DNA of 35,922 nt, taken from assembly GCA_003223635.1 (NCBI GenBank), contig QHVS01000005.1, positions 1 to 35,922 on the forward strand. Reading direction: 5' to 3'. Of this stretch, positions 15,011-23,583 are shown piece by piece. The notes under the pieces are model-generated. The model did no database searches and had not been told where the DNA came from. It was given only the letters and a program-made list of their open reading frames with translations. The position numbers were made by a program, and so were the translations under genes. Every line of letters begins with the position of its first letter. The first letter of the stretch is position 1. This DNA comes from Acidobacteriota bacterium. GTDB taxonomy: Bacteria; Acidobacteriota; Thermoanaerobaculia; Gp7-AA8.

Positions 15011-16353
15011 GAGGTCTTCGACCTCACCTTGATCCCCCGCGGCGTGTCGCGCACAGGCTGCGGCTCGAAGCGGTCGGCGGTGCGATTGAGGAGCTTGGCC
15101 ACGCCGCGCTCATCGAAATGCTCGCGGTCATTGCACCGATCGCAGTTGTGCGGCTGCCGCTGCACGTCGTCGAAGCGGCCGATTACGCCCTCGAAGTTGC
15201 GATAGACCATCGAGTCGCCGTAGTGGCCCAGGACGTAGTTCGGTGCCAGCGGGACCTTGCCGCCACCGCCCGGCGCATCCATCACGAACTGCGGAACGGC
15301 CAGGCCGGAAGTGTGCCCGCGCAGAAACTCGATGATCTCGATTCCTTCGCCGATGGAGGTCCGGAAATGTTCGGCGCCCATGACCTGGTCGCATAGATAG
15401 AGATAGTAGGGGCGGACGCGGATCTTCATCAGCCCCTGCACGAGATCGCGCATGATGTACGGGCAATCGTTGACGCCCCGCAGCAGCACGGCCTGATTGT
15501 TCACCGGGATGCCGGCCCGCAGCAGACGGTCGCAGGCGGCGGCCGATTCCGGCGTGATCTCGTTCGGATGATTGAAATGGGTATTGATCCAGACCGGGTG
15601 GTACTTCTCCAGCATCGAGCAGAGCTCGTTGTCGATGCGCTGCGGCAGAAACACCGGCACGCGCGAGCCGAAGCGGATGATCTCCACGTGCGGGATGGCC
15701 CGCAGTCCGGCGATGATCTTCTCCAGGTACGTGAGGGACAGCGATAGCGGATCGCCGCCGGAGACGATGACGTCGCGAATCTCCGGATGCTCGGCGACGT
15801 ACTCGATCATCTTCTCGACCTTGCGCTGGCCGGTGGTGCCGTCTTCGTCCACCCATTTCCGCTTGCGCGTGCAATAGCGGCAATACAGCGGGCAATACGA
15901 AGTCACCAGGAAGAGGCATCGATCGGGATAGCGATGGACGATCCCCGTGACCGGCGAGTCGCCTTCCTCGTTGAGCGGATCCCAGGTCAGCTCGCCCGGA
16001 TTGAGCAGCTCCTCGACGGAGGGAACCGACTGCACGCGAAGCGGATCGTTGGGGTCATCGAAGTCGATCAGGCAGAGGTAGTACGGCGTGATGGCTGTGC
16101 GGTACAGCTCGAAGATGTCCGAGAGCCTCGCGTTGGTCACGTCGTCGAATTCGAAGAGGCGGGCCAGATCCTGCAGGGTGGTGACGCGGTTTTTCTGTTG
16201 CCACTTCCAGTCGTTCCACTGCTCGTCCGTAACATCGGGATAGAGCCGACGCCGATTGAAACGTGAGATTTCGACTGGATTTTTTCGGGGAGAGGGGGAC
16301 GCTATGCGTGCTGAGGATCGTGTTGGCACATCAGAGACTGGAACAGAGCTCAT
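15001..16353 (-). CDS. kamA: KamA-family radical SAM lysine 2,3-aminomutase
   Basis: It is predicted to convert L-lysine to beta-lysine using SAM, a 4Fe-4S cluster and PLP. The cluster motif is CPLYCRYC (near residue 130), SGGDPL follows, and APGGGGK holds the PLP lysine. The two Asp residues that bind the lysine side chain in clostridial KAM are kept (YLCDQVMG and MDAPGGGG), which favours lysine over glutamate as substrate. One zinc-site Cys near the C-terminus appears replaced by His (PHNCDRC). The N-terminal FNRRRLYPDVTDEQWNDWKW is typical of full-length KAM rather than short EpmB. The track starts at a GTG (16365); the ATG at 16353 has an AGAAAGG 12 bases upstream and seems better. The C-terminal SSS and stop come from the REP-like element. 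Confidence 0.92.
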   Translation of the reverse strand: MSSVPVSDVPTRSSARIASPSPRKNPVEISRFNRRRLYPDVTDEQWNDWKWQQKNRVTTLQDLARLFEFDDVTNARLSDIFELYRTAITPYYLCLIDFDDPNDPLRVQSVPSVEELLNPGELTWDPLNEEGDSPVTGIVHRYPDRCLFLVTSYCPLYCRYCTRKRKWVDEDGTTGQRKVEKMIEYVAEHPEIRDVIVSGGDPLSLSLTYLEKIIAGLRAIPHVEIIRFGSRVPVFLPQRIDNELCSMLEKYHPVWINTHFNHPNEITPESAAACDRLLRAGIPVNNQAVLLRGVNDCPYIMRDLVQGLMKIRVRPYYLYLCDQVMGAEHFRTSIGEGIEIIEFLRGHTSGLAVPQFVMDAPGGGGKVPLAPNYVLGHYGDSMVYRNFEGVIGRFDDVQRQPHNCDRCNDREHFDERGVAKLLNRTADRFEPQPVRDTPRGIKVRSKTSSS

Positions 16354-16438
16354 GAAGGTACACAACCTTTCTGACTTGGACTGGGAATCTTCCGCAGTCT
16401 GATGAGCGACGGTCCGGGACGAAAAGCCAGCTTCATGT

Positions 16439-17704
16439 TCAGCTAACTTTAACGCTTTTCAGCGAATTTGTGATCGAGAAGTTTTCGAAAAGATGAATCG
16501 CCGATTGGGGCACCCATGCGGTGATTCGCACCGCATGGTCCGTGATTTGTTGTTCGTGGACCTCCGAAACGTCATGCAACTTCGCCAACAAACGCGACTC
16601 GTGGTGTGGAAACTCGAGTTGCATGACCTCTCCGCCACGCAGTTCGCGATCGCGAATGGCGACGATGAGACGATCGACTCCGCGGCCGGTAAGAGCGGAG
16701 AGTGTGAGCGCGACGCGGCGGCGGATGTGGACCGCATCGGCGCGATCCGTCTTGTTGTACACCTCGATGATCCGATCGCGGGCCACGCCGAGGTCGCCCA
16801 GGACTTCCTCGCCGATGGCGCGCTGGTCCTCGTACTGCGGATGGCTGACGTCGATGACGTGCAGAACGAGATCGGCGGCCACCGCCTCCTCCATCGTCGA
16901 GCGGAAGGAAGCCACGAGATGGTGCGGCAGCTTTCGGATGAAGCCGACCGTGTCGATGATCACCGTCGGGCGAGGCGCCTCGAACGCAGCGCGCTGCGAT
17001 CGGGCGTCCAGCGTGGCGAATAGTTTGTCCTCGGCCACGGCGCCGCCGCTGGTGAGCCGATTGAACAGCGTTGACTTGCCCGCGTTTGTGTAGCCGACGA
17101 TGGCCACTGTGAAGGTTGCGGCACGCGATTTTCGCTGCGTCTGCCGCGACTGCTCGATCCGCCGAAGATCATCCTTCAGATGGCTGATCCGGTTGCGCAC
17201 GATGCGGCGGTCGATCTCCAACTGCGTCTCGCCGACCCCACGAGTGCCGATGCCGCCCGCCTGTCGGGAAAGGTGCGACCACTGGCGAGTCAGGCGCGGG
17301 AGTATGTACTCGAGCTGCGCCAGCTCGACCTGGGTGCGCGCCTCGCGGCTGCGGGCGCGACCGGCGAAGATATCGAGAATGAGCGCGCTCCGGTCGATCA
17401 CTTTGGCCGGGATGACGCGCTCCAGATTGCGCGCCTGGGCCGGCGAGAGATCGTCATCGAACACCACCAGCGCAGCGTGATGGCGCTCCACGACAGCCTT
17501 CACGTGTTCTGCCTTTCCTTTGCCGATCCAGGTCGCTGCATCGGGAGCGGTCCGCTTGGCGAAGACCTTCTCCACCACCACACCACCGGAAGTCTCGATG
17601 AGCTTCTCCAGTTCGTCCAGGTGCTCTTCTACGACATTACGCGGTACGGTCGGAAGAGCGAGACCGACGGCGATGGCTTTTTCCTGCACGTTTCCTGAGG
17701 ACAT
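16439..17704 (-). CDS. hflX: Ribosome-associated GTPase HflX
   Basis: HflX is a GTPase that splits stalled or damaged ribosomes. The protein has the HflX N-terminal domain, including the ATWIGKGKAEHVK segment near residue 55 and RQAGGIGTRGVGETQLEID near 150, then a GTPase domain: G1 VGYTNAGKSTLFN, G3 DTVGFIRKLPHHL, and G4 NKTD. I start at M17 of the ORF (17704, MSSGNVQEKA), giving 421 residues. This ATG overlaps the upstream sulfatase-fold gene's TGA (TGATG). The C-terminus is ordinary. About 85 bases separate it from kamA, which could hold a promoter for the kamA module. Confidence 0.95.
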   Translation of the reverse strand: MSSGNVQEKAIAVGLALPTVPRNVVEEHLDELEKLIETSGGVVVEKVFAKRTAPDAATWIGKGKAEHVKAVVERHHAALVVFDDDLSPAQARNLERVIPAKVIDRSALILDIFAGRARSREARTQVELAQLEYILPRLTRQWSHLSRQAGGIGTRGVGETQLEIDRRIVRNRISHLKDDLRRIEQSRQTQRKSRAATFTVAIVGYTNAGKSTLFNRLTSGGAVAEDKLFATLDARSQRAAFEAPRPTVIIDTVGFIRKLPHHLVASFRSTMEEAVAADLVLHVIDVSHPQYEDQRAIGEEVLGDLGVARDRIIEVYNKTDRADAVHIRRRVALTLSALTGRGVDRLIVAIRDRELRGGEVMQLEFPHHESRLLAKLHDVSEVHEQQITDHAVRITAWVPQSAIHLFENFSITNSLKSVKVS

Positions 17705-19560
17705 CAATGATACAAGACTCCCGCTCGCGGTGCGTTGTGAAAAAGCAGCCAACGCGAGAATTCGTAGAACGCTTCCGGCAAAGATTCTGTCTCCCCTGCT
17801 CGAACGATCGAGTATCGCGAATCTTGTACCAACCCCAGCATCGGCGGCTGGCGGAACGCGGTGAAGACAAACGCCGCCGATCCTCCAGCGCGCGCGGGAT
17901 CGAACAGGTCGATGCCCAGCGTCTGGTTTTCATACCCTCGCCCGCAGAAGCTGGCCAGCGTCGGCATGATGTCGACGTGACCGGCGGCGACGTCGATCCG
18001 CCGCGGCTGGCGGATGAAACCCGGGGCGTAGATCAGCATCGGGACGTGATACACGATCAGCGACAAATCGCCGAGCGTCAGAACACTTCCCGGCGCCCCG
18101 GTGCGCGTGCCGTGATCTCCGTAGAGCACGAACACGGTGTTGGCGAACCACGGCTCGCGCCGCGCGCGCTCGAAGAAGAGGCCGAGAGCGTGGTCGAGGA
18201 AGCGAAAGGCGTTGTACTCGTCGTTGCCGTCGAAGCCATTCTCATGGAGCAGGTTTTCATCTTCATGCACGACATGAAATCCGTGCGTCTGCTCAGGGAT
18301 CGTGTACGGCCGATGATTCCCCGCGGTCTGGACGATGGCGAAGAACGGCTTCTTCTGCGCGCGGAAGACGTCACCGGCGGCGAGCAGCAGATCTTCGTCG
18401 GAGATCCCCCACACATCGACCACCGGAGCCCGGTAAGAGCCTTCCTCGAAGATGCGCAGGCCATCGATGTTGTGGGCCAGCATGCCGCGGATGTTGCTCC
18501 AGTTGGCGCTGCCGCCGAGGAAGTAGAGTTTGTCGTAGCCGGAGAAGGCGTCGACGATCGTCGCCTGATTCACCGTCAGCGGATTGTGCGCTGAGGCTTG
18601 CCATGGGCTGACATCGGGAATCCCGAATACGACGGCAAAGAGCGCTCGGGCGGTCTTCTCCGACGGCGAGTAATAGTTGGTAAACAGGATGCCGTCGCGG
18701 GCCAGCGCGTCGAAGTTCGGGCAGCCCTTCATGCGGTTGCCGAATGCGCCGCTCTTGAACGCGGCGAACGACTCGAGCTGGATGAGGACGACGTTCGGGC
18801 TTCCATGAGCCTGCGGGAAGAGCGGCGGCGTGCGCTTCAGCGTCAAACTTCGAGGATCGGGATGCTCGAGGCCGAGGTAGCGGACGATGACAGGATAGAG
18901 GCGCCGGACGCGCGCGACATCGAAGCGAGGCGGCTCTTCGCGCGTCGACTCGAACAGATACTGCGCAGGATTCAGGGCCAGATCGCCGACGAATGAGTCG
19001 CGCGAGAAATACGCATCGCTCCACCGCAGCGGGTAGCGCGAGAACTTGCCGTAGATGCACGCCAGAAAGAAGAGCGCCGTGATGAGACGCGCCGATCGTG
19101 ACCCGCGGCTCGCGGTTCGCGGTCCGCGGAAAAGAAACACGATCAGCGCTACGAAGGCAACGATCACCAGGGCGAACAAGACGACGTGATACGACTCCCA
19201 CACCATGTGCAGGGAGATGATCGGGTTGCGCAGAAACTCCAGGACGCCGGCATTGAGCCGCTGCCGGATGTAGGCATACGTAGCGAAATCGGCAGCGTAG
19301 AGGACGGCCAGGAGCGTCTCCGCGATGGCCACGTAGGCGCGACTGCTGAAGAAGAGCAGGGGGACGCTGACGATCGCCGCCAGTCGCGCGTCGAACTTCA
19401 GACCGAGGTAGAAGGCGCGCAGCACATCGGCGGCGGCGATCGGATGGTCGCGGAAGAGGAGAAGGAACACCAGCCGGAGCAGCGTGAACGCCACCAGGTT
19501 GATTGCGAATAACGCGAGCGCGGTCCGCGGAGCGCGGACCGCGGATATCATGCGCCGCAT
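17704..19560 (-). CDS. LTA-synthase-like membrane phosphoglycerol/phosphoethanolamine transferase (sulfatase fold)
   Basis: The 618-residue protein has about five N-terminal membrane helices (to about residue 170), a linker, then an extracytoplasmic sulfatase-fold domain. Visible metal and active-site motifs: LIQLESF near 260, SPSEKTARALF near 300 (the Thr likely being the nucleophile), TAGNHRPY near 417, and YGDHGTRTG near 480. Relatives make lipoteichoic acid in Firmicutes or add phosphoglycerol/phosphoethanolamine to periplasmic glucans or LPS in Gram-negatives. Divergence from the LPS core operon favours an envelope-glycan substrate. Start uncertain: M1 at 19560 or M4 at 19551. Heptad-type repeats occur in its start region and after its fourth or fifth helix. 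Confidence 0.85.
   Translation of the reverse strand: MRRMISAVRAPRTALALFAINLVAFTLLRLVFLLLFRDHPIAAADVLRAFYLGLKFDARLAAIVSVPLLFFSSRAYVAIAETLLAVLYAADFATYAYIRQRLNAGVLEFLRNPIISLHMVWESYHVVLFALVIVAFVALIVFLFRGPRTASRGSRSARLITALFFLACIYGKFSRYPLRWSDAYFSRDSFVGDLALNPAQYLFESTREEPPRFDVARVRRLYPVIVRYLGLEHPDPRSLTLKRTPPLFPQAHGSPNVVLIQLESFAAFKSGAFGNRMKGCPNFDALARDGILFTNYYSPSEKTARALFAVVFGIPDVSPWQASAHNPLTVNQATIVDAFSGYDKLYFLGGSANWSNIRGMLAHNIDGLRIFEEGSYRAPVVDVWGISDEDLLLAAGDVFRAQKKPFFAIVQTAGNHRPYTIPEQTHGFHVVHEDENLLHENGFDGNDEYNAFRFLDHALGLFFERARREPWFANTVFVLYGDHGTRTGAPGSVLTLGDLSLIVYHVPMLIYAPGFIRQPRRIDVAAGHVDIMPTLASFCGRGYENQTLGIDLFDPARAGGSAAFVFTAFRQPPMLGLVQDSRYSIVRAGETESLPEAFYEFSRWLLFHNAPRAGVLYH
19102..19129. repeat. Heptad-word tandem repeat D inside coding sequence
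   Basis: Four 7-base words in a row, CCCGCGG, CTCGCGG, TTCGCGG, TCCGCGG, are read as RGPRTASRGSR in the linker after a membrane helix of the LTA-synthase-like protein. Seven is not a multiple of three, so each word is read in a different frame and the peptide is not repeated. Confidence 0.6.
19518..19545. repeat. Heptad-word palindrome E at a divergent start region
   Basis: Words GCGCGGT, CCGCGGA, GCGCGGA, CCGCGGA. An 11-base perfect inverted pair with a 3-base loop (19519-19529 with 19533-19543) could form a very stable hairpin. It lies within the first codons of the LTA-synthase-like gene and immediately upstream of the waaA ATG. Confidence 0.65.
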
Positions 19561-20818
19561 GTTCCTCGCTTACGAGGTGCTGTTGTACCTCGTCTTCCTG
19601 GTGGCTCTCCCATTCTTTCTATTGACCGGCCTCCTGCGCGGGAAGTATCTGTCGAACTTCACCGAACGCGCCGGCTTTTATCGCTCGCCATCCGCTGCTC
19701 ACGACCTGTGGGTGCATGCGGTGTCGGTCGGCGAGACGCTCGCCGCGCGGCCGGTGATCGACGAGATTCTGCGGCGGCGACCGCAGACCTCCATCGTATT
19801 CACCACCACGACCATCACCGGCCAGGCGCAGGCGCGGCGACTCTATCCCGAAGCGACGATCACCTACTTTCCGTTCGATTTCTCGGCATCGGTGAAGCGA
19901 TTCCTGGCCCATCACCGACCGCGGGTCCTGGCCACGATGGAGACGGAGATCTGGCCGAACGTCACGCGCCTGGCGCGAGCCGCCGGCGTCCGTCTCATCC
20001 TGGCAAACGGAAGACTCTCCGATCGATCCTTCCCGCGATACCGCGCGCTGCGTCCGATCGTCGGCCGCATCCTGCGCCAATACGATCGGGTCCTGGCGCG
20101 CGAAGAGAGCGATCGCACGCGCTTCATTGCCATCGGCGCTCCGGCCGCTCGCGTGGAGACGACGGGCAACGTCAAGTTCGACTTCACTCCCGATCAGCAG
20201 CCTCTGGCCATCGCTCCGCATCTCGAATCCCTCATCGCTTCGCGCCCCGTCCTCATCCTGGGATCGACCGTGGAGGGGGAAGACGAACTCCTGCTGCCGG
20301 AGGTCGAACTGCTGGTGCAGGAGCGCAACGCGTTTCTGATCATCGCGCCGCGGCGGCCGGAGCGATTCGACATCGTAGCGGGGCTGCTGGCGACGACCTC
20401 GCTCGGAGTGGTGCGTCGCTCTACGCTGACCGCAGGCCGCGAACCGCGAACGAAGAATGTCCTTCTCCTCGACACCATCGGCGAGCTGTCCCGCATGTAC
20501 CGCTACGGGGCCATCGCGTTCGTCGGCGGCAGTCTGGTGCGCAGCGGCGGGCACAATCCGATCGAGCCCGCGGCCGCTGGGGTGCCGGTGTCCTTCGGCC
20601 CTCACATGTCCAACTTTCGGGAGATTGCGTCGACGTTTTTGCGCAACGATGCCGCGGTTGAGGTTCGCACCGCGGAGGAGCTGACGGAGTTCGCGCGGCG
20701 GATGTTCGATGATCAAGCGGCGCGACGCGCGTATGGCGAACGAGCGCGCCGGACGGTGGAAGAAAATCGGGGCGCGGCCGGACGCACTGCGCAACGCATC
20801 CTCGAGCTGCTGGCGTGA
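19550..20818 (+). CDS. waaA: 3-deoxy-D-manno-octulosonic acid (Kdo) transferase
   Basis: WaaA adds Kdo to the lipid A precursor on the inner membrane. The ORF is open from 19484, but homology starts at MRRMFLAYEVLLY; candidate starts are ATG 19550 and ATG 19559. Motifs: an N-terminal membrane anchor, LWVHAVSVGETLAARPVI near residue 58, MFTTTT-like FTTTTITGQAQA, TMETEIWPN near 132, TGNVKFD near 210, and RSGGHNPIEPAAAGVPV near 325. About 420 residues, normal for the family. First gene of the LPS operon; lpxK starts at its stop (TGATG). Divergent from the LTA-synthase-like gene with overlapping start regions. A heptad repeat encodes a loop near residue 295. Confidence 0.95.
   Translation: MRRMFLAYEVLLYLVFLVALPFFLLTGLLRGKYLSNFTERAGFYRSPSAAHDLWVHAVSVGETLAARPVIDEILRRRPQTSIVFTTTTITGQAQARRLYPEATITYFPFDFSASVKRFLAHHRPRVLATMETEIWPNVTRLARAAGVRLILANGRLSDRSFPRYRALRPIVGRILRQYDRVLAREESDRTRFIAIGAPAARVETTGNVKFDFTPDQQPLAIAPHLESLIASRPVLILGSTVEGEDELLLPEVELLVQERNAFLIIAPRRPERFDIVAGLLATTSLGVVRRSTLTAGREPRTKNVLLLDTIGELSRMYRYGAIAFVGGSLVRSGGHNPIEPAAAGVPVSFGPHMSNFREIASTFLRNDAAVEVRTAEELTEFARRMFDDQAARRAYGERARRTVEENRGAAGRTAQRILELLA
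20428..20448. repeat. Heptad-word tandem repeat F inside waaA
   Basis: Three words, GACCGCA, GGCCGCG, AACCGCG, are read as AGREPRT, a loop between the second Rossmann-domain strands of Kdo transferase where E. coli WaaA has an unrelated, variable segment. Short and partly degenerate, so weaker than elements A to E. Confidence 0.45.
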
Positions 20819-21651
20819 TGACCTGGCTGCTCAAACCCGCCGAGCTGCTCTATCGCGGCATCAACCGGCTCCGCCGCGCGCTCTATCGCGCCGGTGTACT
20901 GCGGCCCAAACGTCTTCCCATACCGGTGATCTCCGTCGGTAACATCGCGATCGGTGGCGGCGGAAAAACGCCGGCGGTCATCGCCATCGCCCGAGCCTGC
21001 GTCAGCCGGGACCTTCGTGTCGTCGTGCTGACCCGCGGATATGGGCGGGCGGGCGAGGGCGGGGAGGTGACCTCGCTGGACGCCAGCCGTTTCGGCGATG
21101 AGCCTGTATTGATTAAAAAGAGCCTCCCTAATGTGCGCGTGATTGTTGGCAAAAAGCGTCACGACAAGGCTGTCGGATTAAAGTGCGACGTTATTGTGCT
21201 GGATGATGGGTTCCAGCATCTGCAGCTCCATCGCGACCTGGACGTGGTCGTCGACAATCCGGGCGCGCGTTTCTTGCGGGAGGGGCGATCCGCGCTCCGT
21301 CGGGCAGACATCGTCCTCCAGCGCAACGTCCGGCCCGTCGTTCCTCCCGCCCTGCAGCAGAAGAGCGTCTTCGCATTTTCCGGGCTGGCGGACAACGAGC
21401 AGTTCTTCGCGTCGCTGCGCAACGCCGGCATGAAGGTCGTGGCCACGCGCGGGTTTGCCGATCATCATCGCTACACGGCATCCGACGTTGAATCGATCAA
21501 GCGCGCCGCCGCCGAAGCAGGCGCGAAAGCGATCGTGACCACGGAAAAAGACGCGGTGAAAATCGACGATCCGCAGATCGTGGCCATCCCCGCGGAAATG
21601 ACGCTCCCTCCCGAAGTGCTCTCCCGCATCCTCGCCGTGGTGTCTCGATGA
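20818..21651 (+). CDS. lpxK: Tetraacyldisaccharide 4'-kinase
   Basis: LpxK phosphorylates the 4' position of the lipid A disaccharide. It shows the Walker A-type GNIAIGGGGKTP near residue 42, RGYGR near 77, and LDDGFQHLQLHRDLD near 128 (the DDGFQH catalytic region), plus TTEKDAVK near 242. About 277 residues, shorter than the E. coli enzyme (328), mainly at the C-terminus. The track starts at GTG 20815; the ATG at 20818 overlaps waaA's TGA as TGATG and is the likelier start. The next gene overlaps by four bases. Confidence 0.94.
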   Translation: MTWLLKPAELLYRGINRLRRALYRAGVLRPKRLPIPVISVGNIAIGGGGKTPAVIAIARACVSRDLRVVVLTRGYGRAGEGGEVTSLDASRFGDEPVLIKKSLPNVRVIVGKKRHDKAVGLKCDVIVLDDGFQHLQLHRDLDVVVDNPGARFLREGRSALRRADIVLQRNVRPVVPPALQQKSVFAFSGLADNEQFFASLRNAGMKVVATRGFADHHRYTASDVESIKRAAAEAGAKAIVTTEKDAVKIDDPQIVAIPAEMTLPPEVLSRILAVVSR

Positions 21652-22565
21652 GCCGCCGCAAAAAGAGCGTGGTGCTGCAGCGGGTGGAATATGCGCTGTA
21701 TCGCGCCGTTGCAGCCGGCGCAAATCGGGCGTCGGATCAGGCCATCGCTCGTTGGGGCAAGCGGCTCGGCCGGCTCTCGCGGAATCTTCTTCGCCGCCGC
21801 GATGCGCTGGCGCTTCGCAACCTCTCGGCGGCATTTCCGCAGATGAGCGCGGAGCAGCGCCGAGGAATCCTCGACGCCTGCTGGGAACACTTCGGGCGGG
21901 AGACCCTGCGCACGATTCGCATGCAGAACCTTCCCGTCGCGGAGATCGCGATCCGCTGCCCATTCGTCAATGCCGAGCTGCTGGAGCAGGCGATCGCCAG
22001 GGGCCGCGGCGTGATCCTGATCAGCGCGCATTTCGGCGGGTGGGAGGTGGGGGGGCTGGCGTTGATGTCGCTGGTGAAAAACGTGCGGACGATCGCCCGC
22101 CCCCTGGACAACGAATTCCTGGAGCGCGACCTGGGCCGCATCCGCGCCCGCACCGGCGCCGAGGTTCTCGACCGCCGCCGCGCGGCGCGAGCGATGCTCA
22201 AAGCGCTGTCGGAGAACGCCGTAGTGGTCATTCTTCCCGACCAGGCGGTCCTCCCCCGCGAGGGGGTTCTAGCCCCTTTCATCGGACGCAACGCATGGAC
22301 CACCCCCGCACCAGCTAAAATGGCTCTCCGGTTGGGATCTACAATTGTGTTCGCTTTTTGCATACCCGACGCGACCGGGCACCGTCTCGAGTTCGAAGAA
22401 ACGATTTTTGTCGATCAACTGAGCGAGGAAGAGCGAGACCCTGTAGCGCTGACGAAACGAATCAACGACGTGATTTCTCGCCGCATCGAGCGGCGCCCCG
22501 AGCTTTGGTTATGGATGCATGACCGGTGGAAAGGGACTGAAAGCGAAGGAGTGAATGGCGAGTGA
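21648..22565 (+). CDS. Lipid A late acyltransferase family (LpxL/HtrB-like)
   Basis: The 305-residue product belongs to the lysophospholipid/lauroyl acyltransferase family: LSAAFPQMSAEQRR near residue 62, the catalytic His/acidic pair in ISAHFGGWEVGG near 124, a PLDN-type segment (ARPLDNEFLE), and the RRPELWLWMHDRWK end characteristic of LpxL/HtrB. It should add a secondary acyl chain to Kdo-lipid A. Which chain it adds cannot be told from sequence. It lies between lpxK and the heptosyltransferase with overlaps at both ends, so the four genes are probably one transcript. Confidence 0.92.
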   Translation: MSRRKKSVVLQRVEYALYRAVAAGANRASDQAIARWGKRLGRLSRNLLRRRDALALRNLSAAFPQMSAEQRRGILDACWEHFGRETLRTIRMQNLPVAEIAIRCPFVNAELLEQAIARGRGVILISAHFGGWEVGGLALMSLVKNVRTIARPLDNEFLERDLGRIRARTGAEVLDRRRAARAMLKALSENAVVVILPDQAVLPREGVLAPFIGRNAWTTPAPAKMALRLGSTIVFAFCIPDATGHRLEFEETIFVDQLSEEERDPVALTKRINDVISRRIERRPELWLWMHDRWKGTESEGVNGE

Positions 22566-23574
22566 CACTGTCGTAATCGGTCTCAATTGGGTCGGCGACA
22601 ACGTCCTCGCTCTCCCCACCTACCGAGCCTTGCACCATCGGTTCCGCGGCGAGGGTGGAATCTCCGTCGCCGCGCCGCAGCATCTGGCCACGCTGCTGAC
22701 CTCCGTCGGTCCGTTCCGCAGGGTGATCGCCTGGAACGGCAAGACCGGCGATCGCATTCGACTCCTGAAGGAGGGAGGATTCCGCCGCGCGGTCATCCTG
22801 CCCAATTCTTTCCGCGCCGCCATGATCGCCTTCGCCGCCGGCATCGACGAGCGGTGGGGATATTCGACCGATGCGCGCGGATTGCTGCTCACTCACGGCA
22901 TCCGACGCGTTGGCCCGCGCGGTCACCAGCTCGACGACTACTCGACTCTGCTGGCAGCGATGAACGCGCCGCGCGTGGTGGACGAGATTCCTACGATGAC
23001 TCTCCCGGTGCACGTGCGTGAAAAGGCGCATCGACGCCTGCGCAGCGTGGGGGTCGATCTCGATCGGCCGCTCTTCGGATTGCACGCCGGTGGACTCTAT
23101 GGACGGGCGAAGCATTGGGGCGACGATCGCTATGGCGAGCTGGCCGAGGCGCTCCTCGCCGATGGCTATTCGGTTGCGTTGCTGACCAGTCCCAGCGAAC
23201 GAAAGCAGGCCGAGGCGATCGCCGCGCAACGGAGCAATCTGCCGATCGTCGGACACGACGGCGACGTCCTCTCCCTCGCCGCTGCGATCTCGCATTGCTC
23301 GGTCATCGTCACCAACGACAGCGGGCCTCTTCATCTGGCCACCGCGCTCGCGGTGCCATCGGTGTCCATCTTCGGGCCGACTGATCCGGCCCGAACAGTG
23401 ATCCCCGGCGCCACGCGTGTGGTCCAGAAGCCACAAGCCTGCGGCCCTTGCTACAAACGGGAGTGTCCGCTTCGCGATCACCCCTGCATGACGCAGATCT
23501 CCGTGGAAGAGGTGTTCGCCGCTGCGGTCGGCCTGCTCAGCGAGGTCACGGCGGGCGAAGTGCGAGTCCTATAA
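22555..23574 (+). CDS. waaF: ADP-heptose:LPS heptosyltransferase II
   Basis: A GT9-family enzyme that adds heptose to the LPS inner core. The 339-residue product begins LGLNWVGD-like (GLNWVGDNVLALPTYRAL) and has AVILPNSFRAAMIAFAAG near residue 80, GLHAGGLYGRAKHWGDDRY near 180 and the nucleotide-binding TNDSGPLHLATALAVPSV near 245. A C-terminal Cys-rich stretch (CGPCYKRECPLRDHPC) matches WaaF-type proteins. The ATG has a good ribosome binding site (AAGGAG, 4 bases upstream) inside the preceding coding sequence. Implies a heptose-containing core. WaaC is not seen here. Confidence 0.93.
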   Translation: MASDTVVIGLNWVGDNVLALPTYRALHHRFRGEGGISVAAPQHLATLLTSVGPFRRVIAWNGKTGDRIRLLKEGGFRRAVILPNSFRAAMIAFAAGIDERWGYSTDARGLLLTHGIRRVGPRGHQLDDYSTLLAAMNAPRVVDEIPTMTLPVHVREKAHRRLRSVGVDLDRPLFGLHAGGLYGRAKHWGDDRYGELAEALLADGYSVALLTSPSERKQAEAIAAQRSNLPIVGHDGDVLSLAAAISHCSVIVTNDSGPLHLATALAVPSVSIFGPTDPARTVIPGATRVVQKPQACGPCYKRECPLRDHPCMTQISVEEVFAAAVGLLSEVTAGEVRVL

Positions 23575-23575
23575 T
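23570..23575 (+). promoter_or_regulatory. TATAAT -10 box of a probable leaderless promoter (MerR gene)
   Basis: A perfect TATAAT overlaps the waaF stop codon and ends 8 bases before the MerR ATG. The spacer CGTCGTCG has no Shine-Dalgarno. Same layout as 2196-2201. This suggests that the regulator has its own leaderless transcript in addition to readthrough from the LPS operon. Confidence 0.5.
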
Positions 23576-23583
23576 CGTCGTCG

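Noticed and set aside
15001-16353. KamA as EpmB (EF-P lysine aminomutase) or glutamate 2,3-aminomutase
   Set aside because: Full-length N-terminal domain is typical of KAM, not EpmB, and both lysine-binding Asp residues are kept, which glutamate enzymes replace. Not proven.
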